DNA of 64,000 nucleotides, from positions 1,612,001 through 1,676,000 of the forward strand of contig CAWDVH010000001.1 in NCBI GenBank assembly GCA_963805705.1. Direction: 5' to 3'. This document shows, one piece after another, positions 26,794 to 40,323 of the stretch (position 1 is its first letter; each line of letters starts with the position of its first letter). The DNA is from CAWDVH01 sp963805705. Its GTDB lineage: Bacteria; Actinomycetota; Actinomycetes; Streptosporangiales; Streptosporangiaceae. The position numbers and the translations under genes are program-made. The notes beneath the pieces were generated by a model. It worked only from the letters and a program-made list of their open reading frames with translations. It had not been told where the DNA came from and searched no databases.

Positions 26794-27840
26794 TCAGGCG
26801 ATGCGGACCGCGCCGACGTACGCGCTCCAGAACACGGGCTGGATCTGGACGTCCTGGCCCGCGGACGGCGCGTCCACCATCAGGCCGTTGCCGAGGTACA
26901 TGCCGACGTGGCTGATGTCCTGGAAGAAGAAGATGAGGTCGCCGGGCTCAAGCTCGCTGCGCGAGACGTGCTCGCCCTCGTTCCACTGATCGCCGGTGAA
27001 ATGCTCAAGGCTGATTCCTACTTTCCCGTAGGCCCACATCACCAGGCCCGAGCAGTCGAACTCATCCGGTCCGGCGGCCCCCCAGACGTACGGGTCGCCG
27101 ATCCTGGACAGGGCGAAGCGCAGAGCCTGGGCGCCGATCGAGTCACCGGTGGGCTGAATTTCGGGGTACTTGCCCGTCTGCTGGTAGATCTGCATCGCCT
27201 TGCTGAAGGCGGCGCTGTTGAGCACGTTCTCCCTTTTCTGGATCGCCGCGACCTTGGTCTTCATGGCCGCCGATAGCTGGGCGGCCTGGCGCTCTTCCTG
27301 GGCGGCCGCGGCCAGGGCGCGCCTGGCGGCCGCCGCCGCGGCGCTCACGGCGGCGATCTTGGTCCGGTTCTCCCCCTGCAGCTGCACCATGATGGAGGCC
27401 TGATTCAGGAGCGCCTGGGGATTGTTGCTCTGCAGCAGCTGAAGCGCCGGGTTGAGACCTCCGGCCATGTAGCCCTGGGCGGCGATCGCGCCGACCGCGG
27501 CCTCGCCCGCGACCACCAGCTTGTCGTCGCGGCGGGCCGCATTGCGCGCGATCGTGACCTCGCCGCGGGCCTCGGCCAGCTGGATCCGGAGCCCGTCGTA
27601 CTGCTGGCTGAGGCTGTCGATCTCATTAGAGAGCTTGTTGGCCCTGGCTACCAGCGTGGACAGGCTGGGAGGCGGGCCGGCCGGTGCCGCGCTGCCGATG
27701 CCGCTCGGCAGCGCGAAGCTGGCCAGGGTCGCGGCCGCCGCGAGCACGGCCACCTGGGCCCAGGCCGAGCGTGGCCGGACCCGGCCACGAGCCATCCGTG
27801 CACGTGCCCTGACCAGCGAACGGCGCGACGAGCGCTCCAC
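26794..27840 (-). CDS. Secreted NlpC/P60 peptidoglycan endopeptidase (RipA-like)
   Basis: A 348-residue cell-wall hydrolase. A basic head and signal segment (VAVLAAAATLASFALPSGIG) lead to an Ala-rich coiled coil from about 65 to 215 and a C-terminal NlpC/P60 domain. Catalytic Cys is C263 in DEFDCSGLVMWAYG; the His lies in DISHVGMYLG. It should cut D-Glu-mDAP peptide bonds during growth or septation. I chose GTG 27840 because AAGGAGA is 7 bases upstream and the leader before it is a c-di-AMP riboswitch. An open frame continues to 28317 but lacks protein features. Confidence 0.93.
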   Translation of the reverse strand: MERSSRRSLVRARARMARGRVRPRSAWAQVAVLAAAATLASFALPSGIGSAAPAGPPPSLSTLVARANKLSNEIDSLSQQYDGLRIQLAEARGEVTIARNAARRDDKLVVAGEAAVGAIAAQGYMAGGLNPALQLLQSNNPQALLNQASIMVQLQGENRTKIAAVSAAAAAARRALAAAAQEERQAAQLSAAMKTKVAAIQKRENVLNSAAFSKAMQIYQQTGKYPEIQPTGDSIGAQALRFALSRIGDPYVWGAAGPDEFDCSGLVMWAYGKVGISLEHFTGDQWNEGEHVSRSELEPGDLIFFFQDISHVGMYLGNGLMVDAPSAGQDVQIQPVFWSAYVGAVRIA

Positions 27841-27860
27841 GTGGAAGTCTCCTTCTCCTA

Positions 27861-28020
27861 GGCCGCCTACCGGGTTAGCTGACGGGTTCGGGCCGGAGGA
27901 GCTGAGCCCTACGACGAGCCCAGGCGGCGACCTTGCTGCCGGAGCCCGCCGATTCACCCCGGGAACGTGGGTCCCCGGCTCCCTGGAGCGCCGGGGGCGC
28001 GACAGGAACTCGGCGGGTCG
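27861..28020 (-). ncRNA. ydaO/yuaA-type cyclic di-AMP riboswitch
   Basis: On the minus strand the leader of the NlpC/P60 gene contains the hallmark blocks of the ydaO riboswitch. These are CCGCCGAG at the 5' side, GGGGACCCACG followed by CGGGGTGAATC, and near the 3' end CCCGAACCCGTCAGCTAACC and GGTAGGCGGC, whose GGCGG pairs with the 5' CCGCC. The riboswitch ends 20 bases before the start codon, beside the ribosome-binding site. In actinobacteria c-di-AMP binding to this RNA usually turns off cell-wall hydrolase genes. Confidence 0.93.
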
Positions 28021-28449
28021 TGCCGCCCGCCCGCGAGATTTCGGGGCTGGCCGCAACGGGGTAACAGCGTTGCACATTAATGGACCCTGAGAGTGGCCGC
28101 CAAGCCGAATGGCAAACTTTTTGAGCTTGGCCGCAGAACGGAACCTCCCGCAGTATGCTCCCCGTGCGCGCGAGTCTGTGCCGCCGACGCTCGGCCGTCG
28201 CCGGTATCTTCGCCTTTCGGCAGGATGCATCCGCAGGTCACAGCGCGTGTCTGCTCGTATCCAGAGAGATGTGATCTGCGCGTGATGGGCACGAATAAGC
28301 AGCCGGCCCGGCCTCACGGCAAAATGTAATTGTGAGGTAACGCTCTGTGGGCATATGAATTGCCAGGTCTGCGCTGAGTTTGCGATGCTGTCGGGGCATC
28401 ACGATGTGATGGCACGAACTAGGCCCGCTTACGCGAGGGTGGCCACGCG
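28021..28449. other. Intergenic region between riboswitch and argA-like gene
   Basis: No convincing gene is seen. The stretch should hold the promoter of the riboswitch transcript (minus strand) and that of the acetyltransferase (plus). Two inverted repeats are visible: GCCAAGC at 28099-28105 with GCTTGGC at 28125-28131, and CATCAC-GAT-GTGATG at 28397-28411, which lies 38 bp before the acetyltransferase start and could be an operator. Confidence 0.4.
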
Positions 28450-28998
28450 ATGGAGTATGTGATCAGGCGAGCGCGGACCCGGGACGTGCGGGCGGTCCGC
28501 GCCCTGATTGACGCCCATGTCGCGTCGGGCCGCCTGCTGGACAAGGCGACGGTGACCCTGTACGAGGACGTCCAGGAATTCTGGGTAGCCTGCACCCCGG
28601 CCCCGGACGGCCAGGTGATCGGGTGTGGGGCGCTGCATGTCATGTGGGAGGACCTCGCCGAGATCCGCACGATTGCCGTAGCCAGGGCGCACCAGCGGCA
28701 CGGAGCCGGGCACCAGCTCGTCGTCGCCCTGCTGGCCGTGGCCCGTGACCTCGGCGTGCAGCGGGTATTCGTCCTGACCTTCGCGGTGGAGTTCTTCGCC
28801 CGGCACGGCTTCGAGAAGATGAGCGGCCAGGCGGCCGCACCCGAGGTGTATGCCGAGCTGCTCCGCTCCTACGACGAAGGCGTCGCCGAGTTCCTCGACC
28901 TTGACCAGGTCAAGCCGAATACCCTCGGCAACACCCGGATGCTGTGCCGCCTGCCGCCGCAGGCAGAGCGGGACACCAGGCCGGCTGCCGATCCGTGA
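28450..28998 (+). CDS. argA: Amino-acid N-acetyltransferase (short ArgA type)
   Basis: A 182-residue GNAT protein closely resembling mycobacterial Rv2747, a single-domain N-acetylglutamate synthase. IRRARTRDVRAVRALID opens the fold; LYEDVQEFWVA, GCGALHVMWEDLAEIRTIAV and VLTFAVEFFARHGFEK are shared segments, and RxxGxG-type acetyl-CoA binding is in RAHQRHGAGHQLV. It would start arginine synthesis by acetylating glutamate. GAGGGTGG precedes the ATG. No other arg gene is near. Confidence 0.87.
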   Translation: MEYVIRRARTRDVRAVRALIDAHVASGRLLDKATVTLYEDVQEFWVACTPAPDGQVIGCGALHVMWEDLAEIRTIAVARAHQRHGAGHQLVVALLAVARDLGVQRVFVLTFAVEFFARHGFEKMSGQAAAPEVYAELLRSYDEGVAEFLDLDQVKPNTLGNTRMLCRLPPQAERDTRPAADP

Positions 28999-29008
28999 TC
29001 ACGTCGCC

Positions 29009-30103
29009 ATGAGCCACCCGCATGCTGGCCTCGATGACGGCGGGCACCAGCCGGACCACGAGCACGGCCATGGGCACGCCCACGAGCACCGCGAGTCCGG
29101 GCGGATGGCCCGGCTGCGCCATGTACTGCGCCCGCACTCCCACCAGGCGGCTGACCAGGTCGACGCGGTCATGGAAGGCAGCCAGGAGGGCATGCGGACG
29201 CTGTGGATCTCCCTGGGCGTCCTGGCCGCCACGGCGCTGATCCAGGCGGTCGTGACCGTGCTCTCAGGATCGGTGGCGCTATTGGGCGACACGCTGCACA
29301 ACGCCGCCGACGCGCTGACCGCCGTCCCGCTGGGCGTCGCGTTCATCCTGGGGCGCCGCCCGCCGAACCGCCGCTACACCTACGGATACGGCCGGGCCGA
29401 GGACCTGGCCGGGGTCGCGATCGTGCTGATCATCGCCGCGTCCTCGGCCCTGGCCGCCTATGAGGGGATCACCCGCCTGATCCGCCCGCAGCACGTGTCC
29501 GACCTGATCGCGGTCGCCGCCGCCGCGCTGACCGGGTTCGCGGGCAACGAGCTGGCGGCCCGGTACCGCATCCGCACCGGCCGGAAGATCGGCTCAGCGG
29601 CGCTCGTCGCGGACGGCCTGCACGCACGGGCCGACGGGCTGACCTCCCTGGCGGTGCTGCTGGGAGCCGGCGGCGTCGCGATCGGCTGGAACTGGGCCGA
29701 CCCGGTCGTCGGACTGCTCATTACCGTCGCGATCCTGGCGGTCCTGCGCCAGGCGGCACGCGAGATCTACCGGCGGCTCATGGATGCCGTGGATCCCGCG
29801 CTCGTCGACCAGGCCGAGACCACCCTGCGGGGCACCCCAGGCGTCCTTGACGTCGGGCAGGTCCGGCTGCGCTGGATCGGCCACCACCTCCGCGCCGAAT
29901 GCGAGGTAGTCGTCCAGCCGGACATCACCGCCGCCCAGGCCCATCAGGTCACGGTGAGCGCCGAGCACGCGCTCCTGCACGCCATCCCGCGCCTGGCCGC
30001 CGCGCTCGTCCACGCCGATCCCGACGCCAGCGGCGCGGACCCCCATCACGTCCTCGCCGATCACCGCCTGCTTCCGGCCCCGGTCCCGCCCGGACAGCAG
30101 TAA
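29009..30103 (+). CDS. Cation diffusion facilitator transporter
   Basis: A 364-residue efflux protein for divalent metals such as zinc. The N-terminal 30 residues are His-rich (HEHGHGHAHEH), likely metal-binding. Six membrane helices follow; helix II has LLGDTLHNAADALTAVPLG (HxxxD type) and helix V ALVADGLHARADGLTSLAV with its metal-site Asp/His. A cytoplasmic ferredoxin-like domain ends the protein. ATG 29009 lies 10 bases after the acetyltransferase stop, so the two are probably cotranscribed. Confidence 0.93.
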   Translation: MSHPHAGLDDGGHQPDHEHGHGHAHEHRESGRMARLRHVLRPHSHQAADQVDAVMEGSQEGMRTLWISLGVLAATALIQAVVTVLSGSVALLGDTLHNAADALTAVPLGVAFILGRRPPNRRYTYGYGRAEDLAGVAIVLIIAASSALAAYEGITRLIRPQHVSDLIAVAAAALTGFAGNELAARYRIRTGRKIGSAALVADGLHARADGLTSLAVLLGAGGVAIGWNWADPVVGLLITVAILAVLRQAAREIYRRLMDAVDPALVDQAETTLRGTPGVLDVGQVRLRWIGHHLRAECEVVVQPDITAAQAHQVTVSAEHALLHAIPRLAAALVHADPDASGADPHHVLADHRLLPAPVPPGQQ

Positions 30104-30408
30104 CAGCGTTCTCCGGCTCCGCCGCCAGCGCTGCCTCATGCCGTCGCAGGGCGCTGCTCACAGGAGGCGCAGCTGCCGTTCGGCGGGGCGGGGCTGGCCG
30201 GAGCCGTCGAGCTGGCCCGAGACGGCCGGAAAGGCCCCGGCCGAACGGGTCCCGGTCGAGAAGGCCGGGATCGATGGCGGCCAGGAACGGCGACGGGCCG
30301 GTGTCGCGCGTCGTGCGATGCCGGGCGCGGCGCGCGGCGCAGGTCAGGAACAGGCGTTCCCGTGCCCTGGTCATCCCGACGAACAGCAGCCGCCGCTCCT
30401 CGGCCTGA

Positions 30409-33441
<3,033 letters not shown>

Positions 33442-33545
33442 GCCGTTGCCGTCCGCTCTCCCTCCAGGCGCCTGGATTCTTTATCCGCGGGCCGGCCGCA
33501 GGCCCGGCCGTACGTGCTAGCCAGGCGGCCGCCTCGGCCCGCGCC

Positions 33546-33595
33546 GCCCGCCTGTCGATACTGCCCGCCTGTCGAGCGGCCCGCCTGTCGATACT
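33546..33595. repeat. 16/17-bp tandem repeat, three copies
   Basis: GCCCGCCTGTCGATACT occurs at 33546 and 33579, with the variant GCCCGCCTGTCGAGCG between them. It lies in the roughly 400-bp region upstream of the fusion gene, where I see no gene; this region also serves as promoter space for the fusion gene. Confidence 0.85.
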
Positions 33596-33850
33596 GCCAT
33601 GCGCTCAGCCGGCCCGGACCCGATTCCGCCGGGCGGCCGGTCCTTCCGCGCCGATTCCGGCTGCGCCGGGATCGGCGGCCGGCCGGGCGTTGCCTGGCCG
33701 GCTTTCGCCCCGGCCGCCGGCGGCCCGCGGCCCCCTGGACGCCGCGCCCGCGGCGGTGTGCGAAAGAATGCCGGTGAGGCCGGCCAGGCGTTCGGCCCCT
33801 GGTGACATGGCAGCCTGCCCCCTGGCGCCTCAATCAGCCGCCGCCGCGCA

Positions 33851-34084
33851 GTGCAGATCGGAAGGCGCGCCTTGCTGAAGGACCTGACCGTACTCACGCC
33901 CCCACTCGTTGTATGCGCGGCTTTCCTCATCGCGGTCGGCGCCTTCCTGCGGCACGAGATGGGGACCAGGCGCCGGCCGCCTGAGGATACCTCTGTTGAC
34001 ATTTCCGATGACCGGCGGATTCCCGAGCGGCCAGGACAGGAGTCAGCGCCGCGTGTTGACGAGGATGCGCGAGGATCCGATTGA
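33851..34084 (+). CDS. Small single-pass membrane protein
   Basis: A 77-residue protein with one clear hydrophobic helix (LVVCAAFLIAVGAFL) preceded by a short basic head and followed by a hydrophilic, charged tail rich in Asp, Glu and Arg. No family is recognised. It starts at GTG 33851, or at TTG 33872 with GGAAGG six bases before it. It sits upstream of lsr2. The amphipathic layout and charge pattern argue for a real gene. Confidence 0.6.
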   Translation: MQIGRRALLKDLTVLTPPLVVCAAFLIAVGAFLRHEMGTRRRPPEDTSVDISDDRRIPERPGQESAPRVDEDARGSD

Positions 34085-34184
34085 TGGTGCCGATCCCTGG
34101 CTGATTACGGAGAGTTACTGTAAACCTCCGGATTGTCTTTGAGTACTGAGACAGGAACCACATCGCGAATCTCACTATCGCTAA

Positions 34185-34212
34185 TTGTCAAGCGCGCGGG
34201 TTATGGTATATG
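34185..34212 (+). promoter_or_regulatory. Promoter upstream of lsr2
   Basis: TTGTCA at 34185-34190 and TATATG at 34207-34212 are separated by 16 bp within a conspicuously AT-rich island (34090-34250), 43 bp before the lsr2 ATG. Lsr2 binds AT-rich DNA, so feedback control is plausible. Confidence 0.5.
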
Positions 34213-34254
34213 TTTATCAATCTAAAAGGCTGCTCCAACGAAAGGCTGGCTCGC

Positions 34255-34587
34255 ATGGCTCAGAAGACGGTGGTTACGGTCGTCTGCGACCTTCCCCACG
34301 ATGACGAGGTTGAGGGTAAGGAGACAGTTTCGTTCGCCTTTGACGGGACCGCCTACGAGATCGACGTCTGTGTGGCGCATGCTAAGGAACTGCACGACAG
34401 GTTCAGCGCATACAGCGATCATGCGCGCAAGGTCAGCGGCAGCGGGCGGCGGCGCAAGGCCCGTACCGGTCCGGGCCGCGAGCGCAGTTCTGAAATAAGG
34501 TCCTGGGCGCGGCAGCGCGGGCACAAGGTCAGCGAGCGCGGGCGCATTCCGGCATCGATCATCGCCGAGTACGAGGCGGCGCACTAG
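34255..34587 (+). CDS. lsr2: Nucleoid-associated protein Lsr2
   Basis: A 110-residue H-NS-like xenogeneic silencer. The N-terminal dimerisation domain begins MAQKTVVTVVCDLPHDDEVE, a conserved Tyr-Glu-Ile-Asp strand follows, then a basic linker. The C-terminal DNA-binding domain has IRSWARQRGHKVSERGRIP with the RGR AT-hook-like loop at residues 95-97, and ends AEYEAAH. ATG 34255 was chosen over an upstream in-frame ATG because it gives the standard N terminus. lsr2-clpC order matches Rv3597c-Rv3596c. Confidence 0.97.
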   Translation: MAQKTVVTVVCDLPHDDEVEGKETVSFAFDGTAYEIDVCVAHAKELHDRFSAYSDHARKVSGSGRRRKARTGPGRERSSEIRSWARQRGHKVSERGRIPASIIAEYEAAH

Positions 34588-34591
34588 CCAG

Positions 34592-34606
34592 CCGGCGCGG
34601 CGCCGG
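34592..34606 (+). terminator. GC hairpin just after lsr2
   Basis: CCGGCGC-G-GCGCCGG, a palindrome starting 5 bases after the lsr2 stop, can fold into a short GC hairpin. There is no T tract, so this is a weaker candidate than the long hairpin at 34712-34752. Confidence 0.3.
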
Positions 34607-34711
34607 GGCATCCGCCCGCAGGCGCCGGACGGCAGGACAGGCCCGCCCGGCCGGAGGAGTCCCGGCCAGTCGCCCGATAACCCAGGCAGTCGGCCCGATG
34701 GAGTTAGCAGC

Positions 34712-34752
34712 CAGCGGCGCACCATGGCGAGCAGCCATGCTGTGCGCCGCTG
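34712..34752 (+). terminator. Long 17-bp stem hairpin downstream of lsr2
   Basis: CAGCGGCGCAC at 34712-34722 pairs with GTGCGCCGCTG at 34742-34752, and the inner CATGGC pairs with GCCATG around loop GAGCA; only CT at 34740-34741 is unpaired. TTT follows at once. This is by far the strongest hairpin in the 308-bp gap (34588-34895), which otherwise holds no gene. It probably terminates the lsr2 transcript. Confidence 0.65.
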
Positions 34753-34895
34753 TTTGCTGAGCAGGCCATTTTCGGCCGGGAGCCGTAAGGGTGCCGGGGG
34801 ATGACCGGCTCAGGCTGTGGATCGGGGCCGGGATACCGACAACCACCTGAGCGACCTGCACGTCAACTAACAGCCGCATTATCCAAGGAGCTCCC

Positions 34896-35087
34896 ATGTC
34901 CCAGCCTTACGTCGGCGATGCCCAGGCGGTCCAGCCGCCGGAGCCGAAGAAGCGCAACACCAAGAGCATCGTCCTCACCATCCTCGCCGCCCTGCTGATC
35001 TTCGGCATCGGCATCGGCATCGGCTCGGTGTCCCAGCTCCGGTCAGGCTCAGCGAGCTGCCGTGCCGCCCAGCAGGCTCCGGGCTAA
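34896..35087 (+). CDS. Small single-pass membrane protein
   Basis: A 63-residue protein: hydrophilic Pro/Lys-rich head ending EPKKRNTKS, then one helix (IVLTILAALLIFGIGIGIG), then a short tail. AAGGAG lies 6-7 bases before the ATG, which is better than many genes here. No family is recognised. It is between lsr2 and clpC. The tail (GSASCRAAQQAPG) is low in information, so the 3' end is less certain. Confidence 0.6.
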   Translation: MSQPYVGDAQAVQPPEPKKRNTKSIVLTILAALLIFGIGIGIGSVSQLRSGSASCRAAQQAPG

Positions 35088-35439
35088 GCTCAGCGGCGGC
35101 GGCACCTGGGCTAAGTAGGGCTGATGCCGGATCCGGGTCGAGCGCGCCGGCCCGCCGCGGCGACGGCCCGCGGCCGCGGCGAATGGGGCCTGGCGGGCCT
35201 GCGCCGGGGGACGATCCGCGGGCGGCCAGGCGTTCGCTCGCGGCGTAGCGGGGAACACTGCCTGCCTGACCTAGGTTGGATTGGGATGAACGCCCCGCTG
35301 GCTGGGAACGTTTGAGGTAGTGCGGGACATCGCACGCGAAGGCGTCGCCCGGGCGCGGGCTAAGGCGCGGGCTAACATGCGGAAGGGACCGGGGCAGGGT
35401 CGGAAATGCCTCCCCTGACTGCTCTGAGGGAGCGACGAG
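35088..35439. other. Leader region of clpC with a possible ClgR box
   Basis: No gene is supported in these 352 bases. CGCTCGCGGCGTAG at 35235-35248 fits the corynebacterial ClgR pattern CGCY-NAN-RGCG-WWS except for the central A, and ClgR activates clpC in several actinobacteria. It is about 190 bp before the clpC start. A duplicated GCGCGGGCTAA motif follows near 35354-35375. Confidence 0.35.
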
Positions 35440-37965
<2,526 letters not shown>

Positions 37966-37974
37966 CCCGGCCAG

Positions 37975-40197
37975 CTAGCCGGGGTGACCGGATCCGCCGC
38001 CCGGCGGCCCGGTTGCCCCGGCTTTCGGCTGTCCTGCTCCGCGGCCCCCCGTCCGGCCGTGGCCGGGCGCACTGATGGCGTCGTGCAGTCCGGTGCCGTC
38101 GTGCAGTCCGGCGCTGTCGGGCAGGCTGAACAGGCCGTCCGGCCGCGACGTGGCCAGGCCGTCCGCGATCAGGGCCGCCAGTGCGCGCGCCCGCTGTTCC
38201 TGATCCGGCCAGGCGGCGTCGAGCCGGGCCGCCGTGACCGGCCCGCTGGCCTCCCGCAGGACCGCTAGCAGCCGCCCGCGGCACTGCCTGTCACTCCCGG
38301 CATACGGCGGGGAGCGATGCGGGCCCGCGGTGACGGGGCGGCCGTGCCGCAGCCAGGCGCATTGCCGCGCCACCGGGCACAGCGAGCAGGACGGGCGCGC
38401 CGCGGTGCAGATCAGCGCACCGAGTTCCATGACGGCGACCGACCAGCGCGCGGCCCGCCGGCTGTCGGCGGGCAGCAGCGATTCCGCCAGCGCGACTTCG
38501 GCGGCCGATGTGCTGCGCGGCGGCTGGTCCTCGCCGGTGATCAGGCGGGCGAGCACCCGCCGCACGTTGGTGTCCAGGACCGCATGGCGCTGCCCGAAGG
38601 CGAAGCTGGCCACTGCCGCGGCGGTATAAGAGCCGATCCCCGGCAGCGTGATCAGGGCCGCCGCGGAGGCAGGGACCTCGCCGGCGTACTCGTCGGTGAG
38701 AATCCGCGCGATCGCGTGCAGCCGGATCGCCCGGCGCGGATAGCCAAGCGTGCCCCACTGGCGCACCGCATCACCTGGCGAGGCAGCCGCCAGGGACGCC
38801 GGAGCCGGCCACCGGATCATCCACGCCTCATACGCGGGCAGGACCCGCGCGACCGGCGTCTGCTGCAGCATGATCTCGCTCACCAGCACCGACCAGGCCG
38901 AGGCCGCCGGATGCCGCCAGGGCAGGTCCCTGGCCTGCGAGGCGTACCAGCGCAGGATCGGTGCCTCGTACTCGCTTGTCATGACAGGACTGATCCTCGC
39001 ATCACCAGCACCCGCCTCGCCGGCGGACGGCTGGCGCAGGACCGGGGAAAGCCGGGGCGTTCCGGCTGCGCTGACCGCAGCCTCCTGGCCCGCCCGGGCC
39101 GGGCCGGCGTACGCGTACCGCTCAAGCAGCGAGGACTCCGCCAGCCGGGACAGGCCCTCGCGGACGCTGCGCGCCTGCGAGCTGCCGATGCCGTCCACCC
39201 GCTGCAGGTCCTCGACGCTGGCCGCGAGCAGTTTCTGCAGGCCGCCGAAGTAGCCGATGAGGCTGTCGGCGGCTGGCCCGGGGAGCCGGGGGACCTTGGC
39301 CAGCAGCCGGTGCCCGCACGGGCTGACCGGGTCACCCAGGGTGTCGGGGCCGCCGAGCCGCAGAATGCCCGCGACGGTCCCGATGTCGAGCAGCTCGTCC
39401 GGCGATAGCCGCTCCAGCCGCTCCAGTGCGGCGGCCGCGGCACCGGGGCCGCCGCCCGGCGCCGCGGGCACGTAGTCCTGGACGAGCAGCTCGCGTTCCC
39501 GTCCCGTCCCGGCCACCAGCTCATCGAGCTGCAAGGCCAGCAGCCTCCCGTCGGTGCCCAGCTCGACCATGTAGCCGTCGATCTCGTCGGCGATGCGCCG
39601 CACCATCTCCAGCCGCTGCGCAACGGCCGCGACGTCGCGGACCGTGGCCAGATCCTCGATCTCGAGGGCGGACAACGCGCCGGTGGTTACCCCCAGCCTG
39701 AGCTTGTAGCGCTCCAGGGTGGCCAGCGACCGGTGGGCGCGGGACAGGATGTCGGCAGAATCCTCGAGCACGTAGCGCATGCCGTCGATGTACAGGGCGA
39801 TGACGCGCATGGACTTGCTCACCGCGATCACGGGGTACCCGGTCTGCAGGGCGACCCGCTCCGCCGTCCGGTGCCGGGTCCCTGACTCCTCGGTCGGCAG
39901 TGCGGGGTCGGGAACCAGCTGCGCCGCGGCGCGCACGATGCCGCTTCCCGAGCGGTCCAGGACGATGGCGCCGTCCATCTTGGCCAGCTCACGCAGCCGG
40001 GTCGCCGAGAACTCGACGTCGAGCGCGAAGCCGCCCGAGCACAGGTCCTCCACTATCTGGTCGTAGCCGAGCACGATCAGCGCGCCCGTGCTGCCGCGCA
40101 GGATCCGCTCCAGGCCGTCCCGCAGCGCCGTACCCGGCGCGAGTGATGCGAGCGCGGCACGCCGGCGCTCATCTGGCCCTTGACTCACAGCAGACAC
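37975..40197 (-). CDS. disA: DisA (diadenylate cyclase) fused in frame to MutY (adenine glycosylase)
   Basis: One 740-codon frame. Residues 1-360 are DisA: the DAC domain with DGA at 75-77 and RHR at 108-110 (catalytic), a helical spine, and a C-terminal HhH segment DGIGSSQARSVREGLSRLAE. A 45-residue Ala/Gly/Pro linker follows. MutY starts at M406: SEIMLQQTPVARV (catalytic Glu), LPGIGSYTAAAVASFAFG (HhH), LDTNVRRVLAR (catalytic Asp), and the Fe-S ligands C-x6-C-x2-C-x5-C. DisA makes c-di-AMP while scanning DNA; MutY removes A opposite 8-oxoG. The ATG at 38982 could be a separate MutY start, with AGGA 11 bases upstream. Confidence 0.92.
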   Translation of the reverse strand: MSAVSQGPDERRRAALASLAPGTALRDGLERILRGSTGALIVLGYDQIVEDLCSGGFALDVEFSATRLRELAKMDGAIVLDRSGSGIVRAAAQLVPDPALPTEESGTRHRTAERVALQTGYPVIAVSKSMRVIALYIDGMRYVLEDSADILSRAHRSLATLERYKLRLGVTTGALSALEIEDLATVRDVAAVAQRLEMVRRIADEIDGYMVELGTDGRLLALQLDELVAGTGRERELLVQDYVPAAPGGGPGAAAAALERLERLSPDELLDIGTVAGILRLGGPDTLGDPVSPCGHRLLAKVPRLPGPAADSLIGYFGGLQKLLAASVEDLQRVDGIGSSQARSVREGLSRLAESSLLERYAYAGPARAGQEAAVSAAGTPRLSPVLRQPSAGEAGAGDARISPVMTSEYEAPILRWYASQARDLPWRHPAASAWSVLVSEIMLQQTPVARVLPAYEAWMIRWPAPASLAAASPGDAVRQWGTLGYPRRAIRLHAIARILTDEYAGEVPASAAALITLPGIGSYTAAAVASFAFGQRHAVLDTNVRRVLARLITGEDQPPRSTSAAEVALAESLLPADSRRAARWSVAVMELGALICTAARPSCSLCPVARQCAWLRHGRPVTAGPHRSPPYAGSDRQCRGRLLAVLREASGPVTAARLDAAWPDQEQRARALAALIADGLATSRPDGLFSLPDSAGLHDGTGLHDAISAPGHGRTGGRGAGQPKAGATGPPGGGSGHPG

Positions 40198-40236
40198 CCG
40201 ACCCCCGGGAGGTTGCTTGTTACGTCAGTGTATCGG

Positions 40237-40262
40237 CGAGCCCGACCGCGTGCCCGGGCTCG
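40237..40262 (-). terminator. Hairpin between radA and disA-mutY
   Basis: CGAGCCCG and CGGGCTCG form 8-bp arms around a 10-base loop in the 126-bp gap after radA. No T run follows. It could end or attenuate the radA transcript. Confidence 0.45.
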
Positions 40263-40323
40263 AACGGTGCCCTGCGGCGATGTGCCTCGGCGAGACGGTG
40301 CCTGAGATGGTGCCTGCGGCGCG

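Noticed and set aside
27841..28317. 159-residue N-terminal extension of the NlpC/P60 protein
   Set aside because: The extension is translated riboswitch sequence without signal peptide logic; GTG 27840 has a good ribosome-binding site and leads into a normal signal segment.
28093..28329. 78-codon frame in the gap before the acetyltransferase gene
   Set aside because: No family, no ribosome-binding site and no hydrophobic or domain-like pattern; the region looks regulatory.
33546..33595. CRISPR-like repeat cluster
   Set aside because: The 16-17-bp units are directly adjacent without spacers, so this is a simple tandem duplication.
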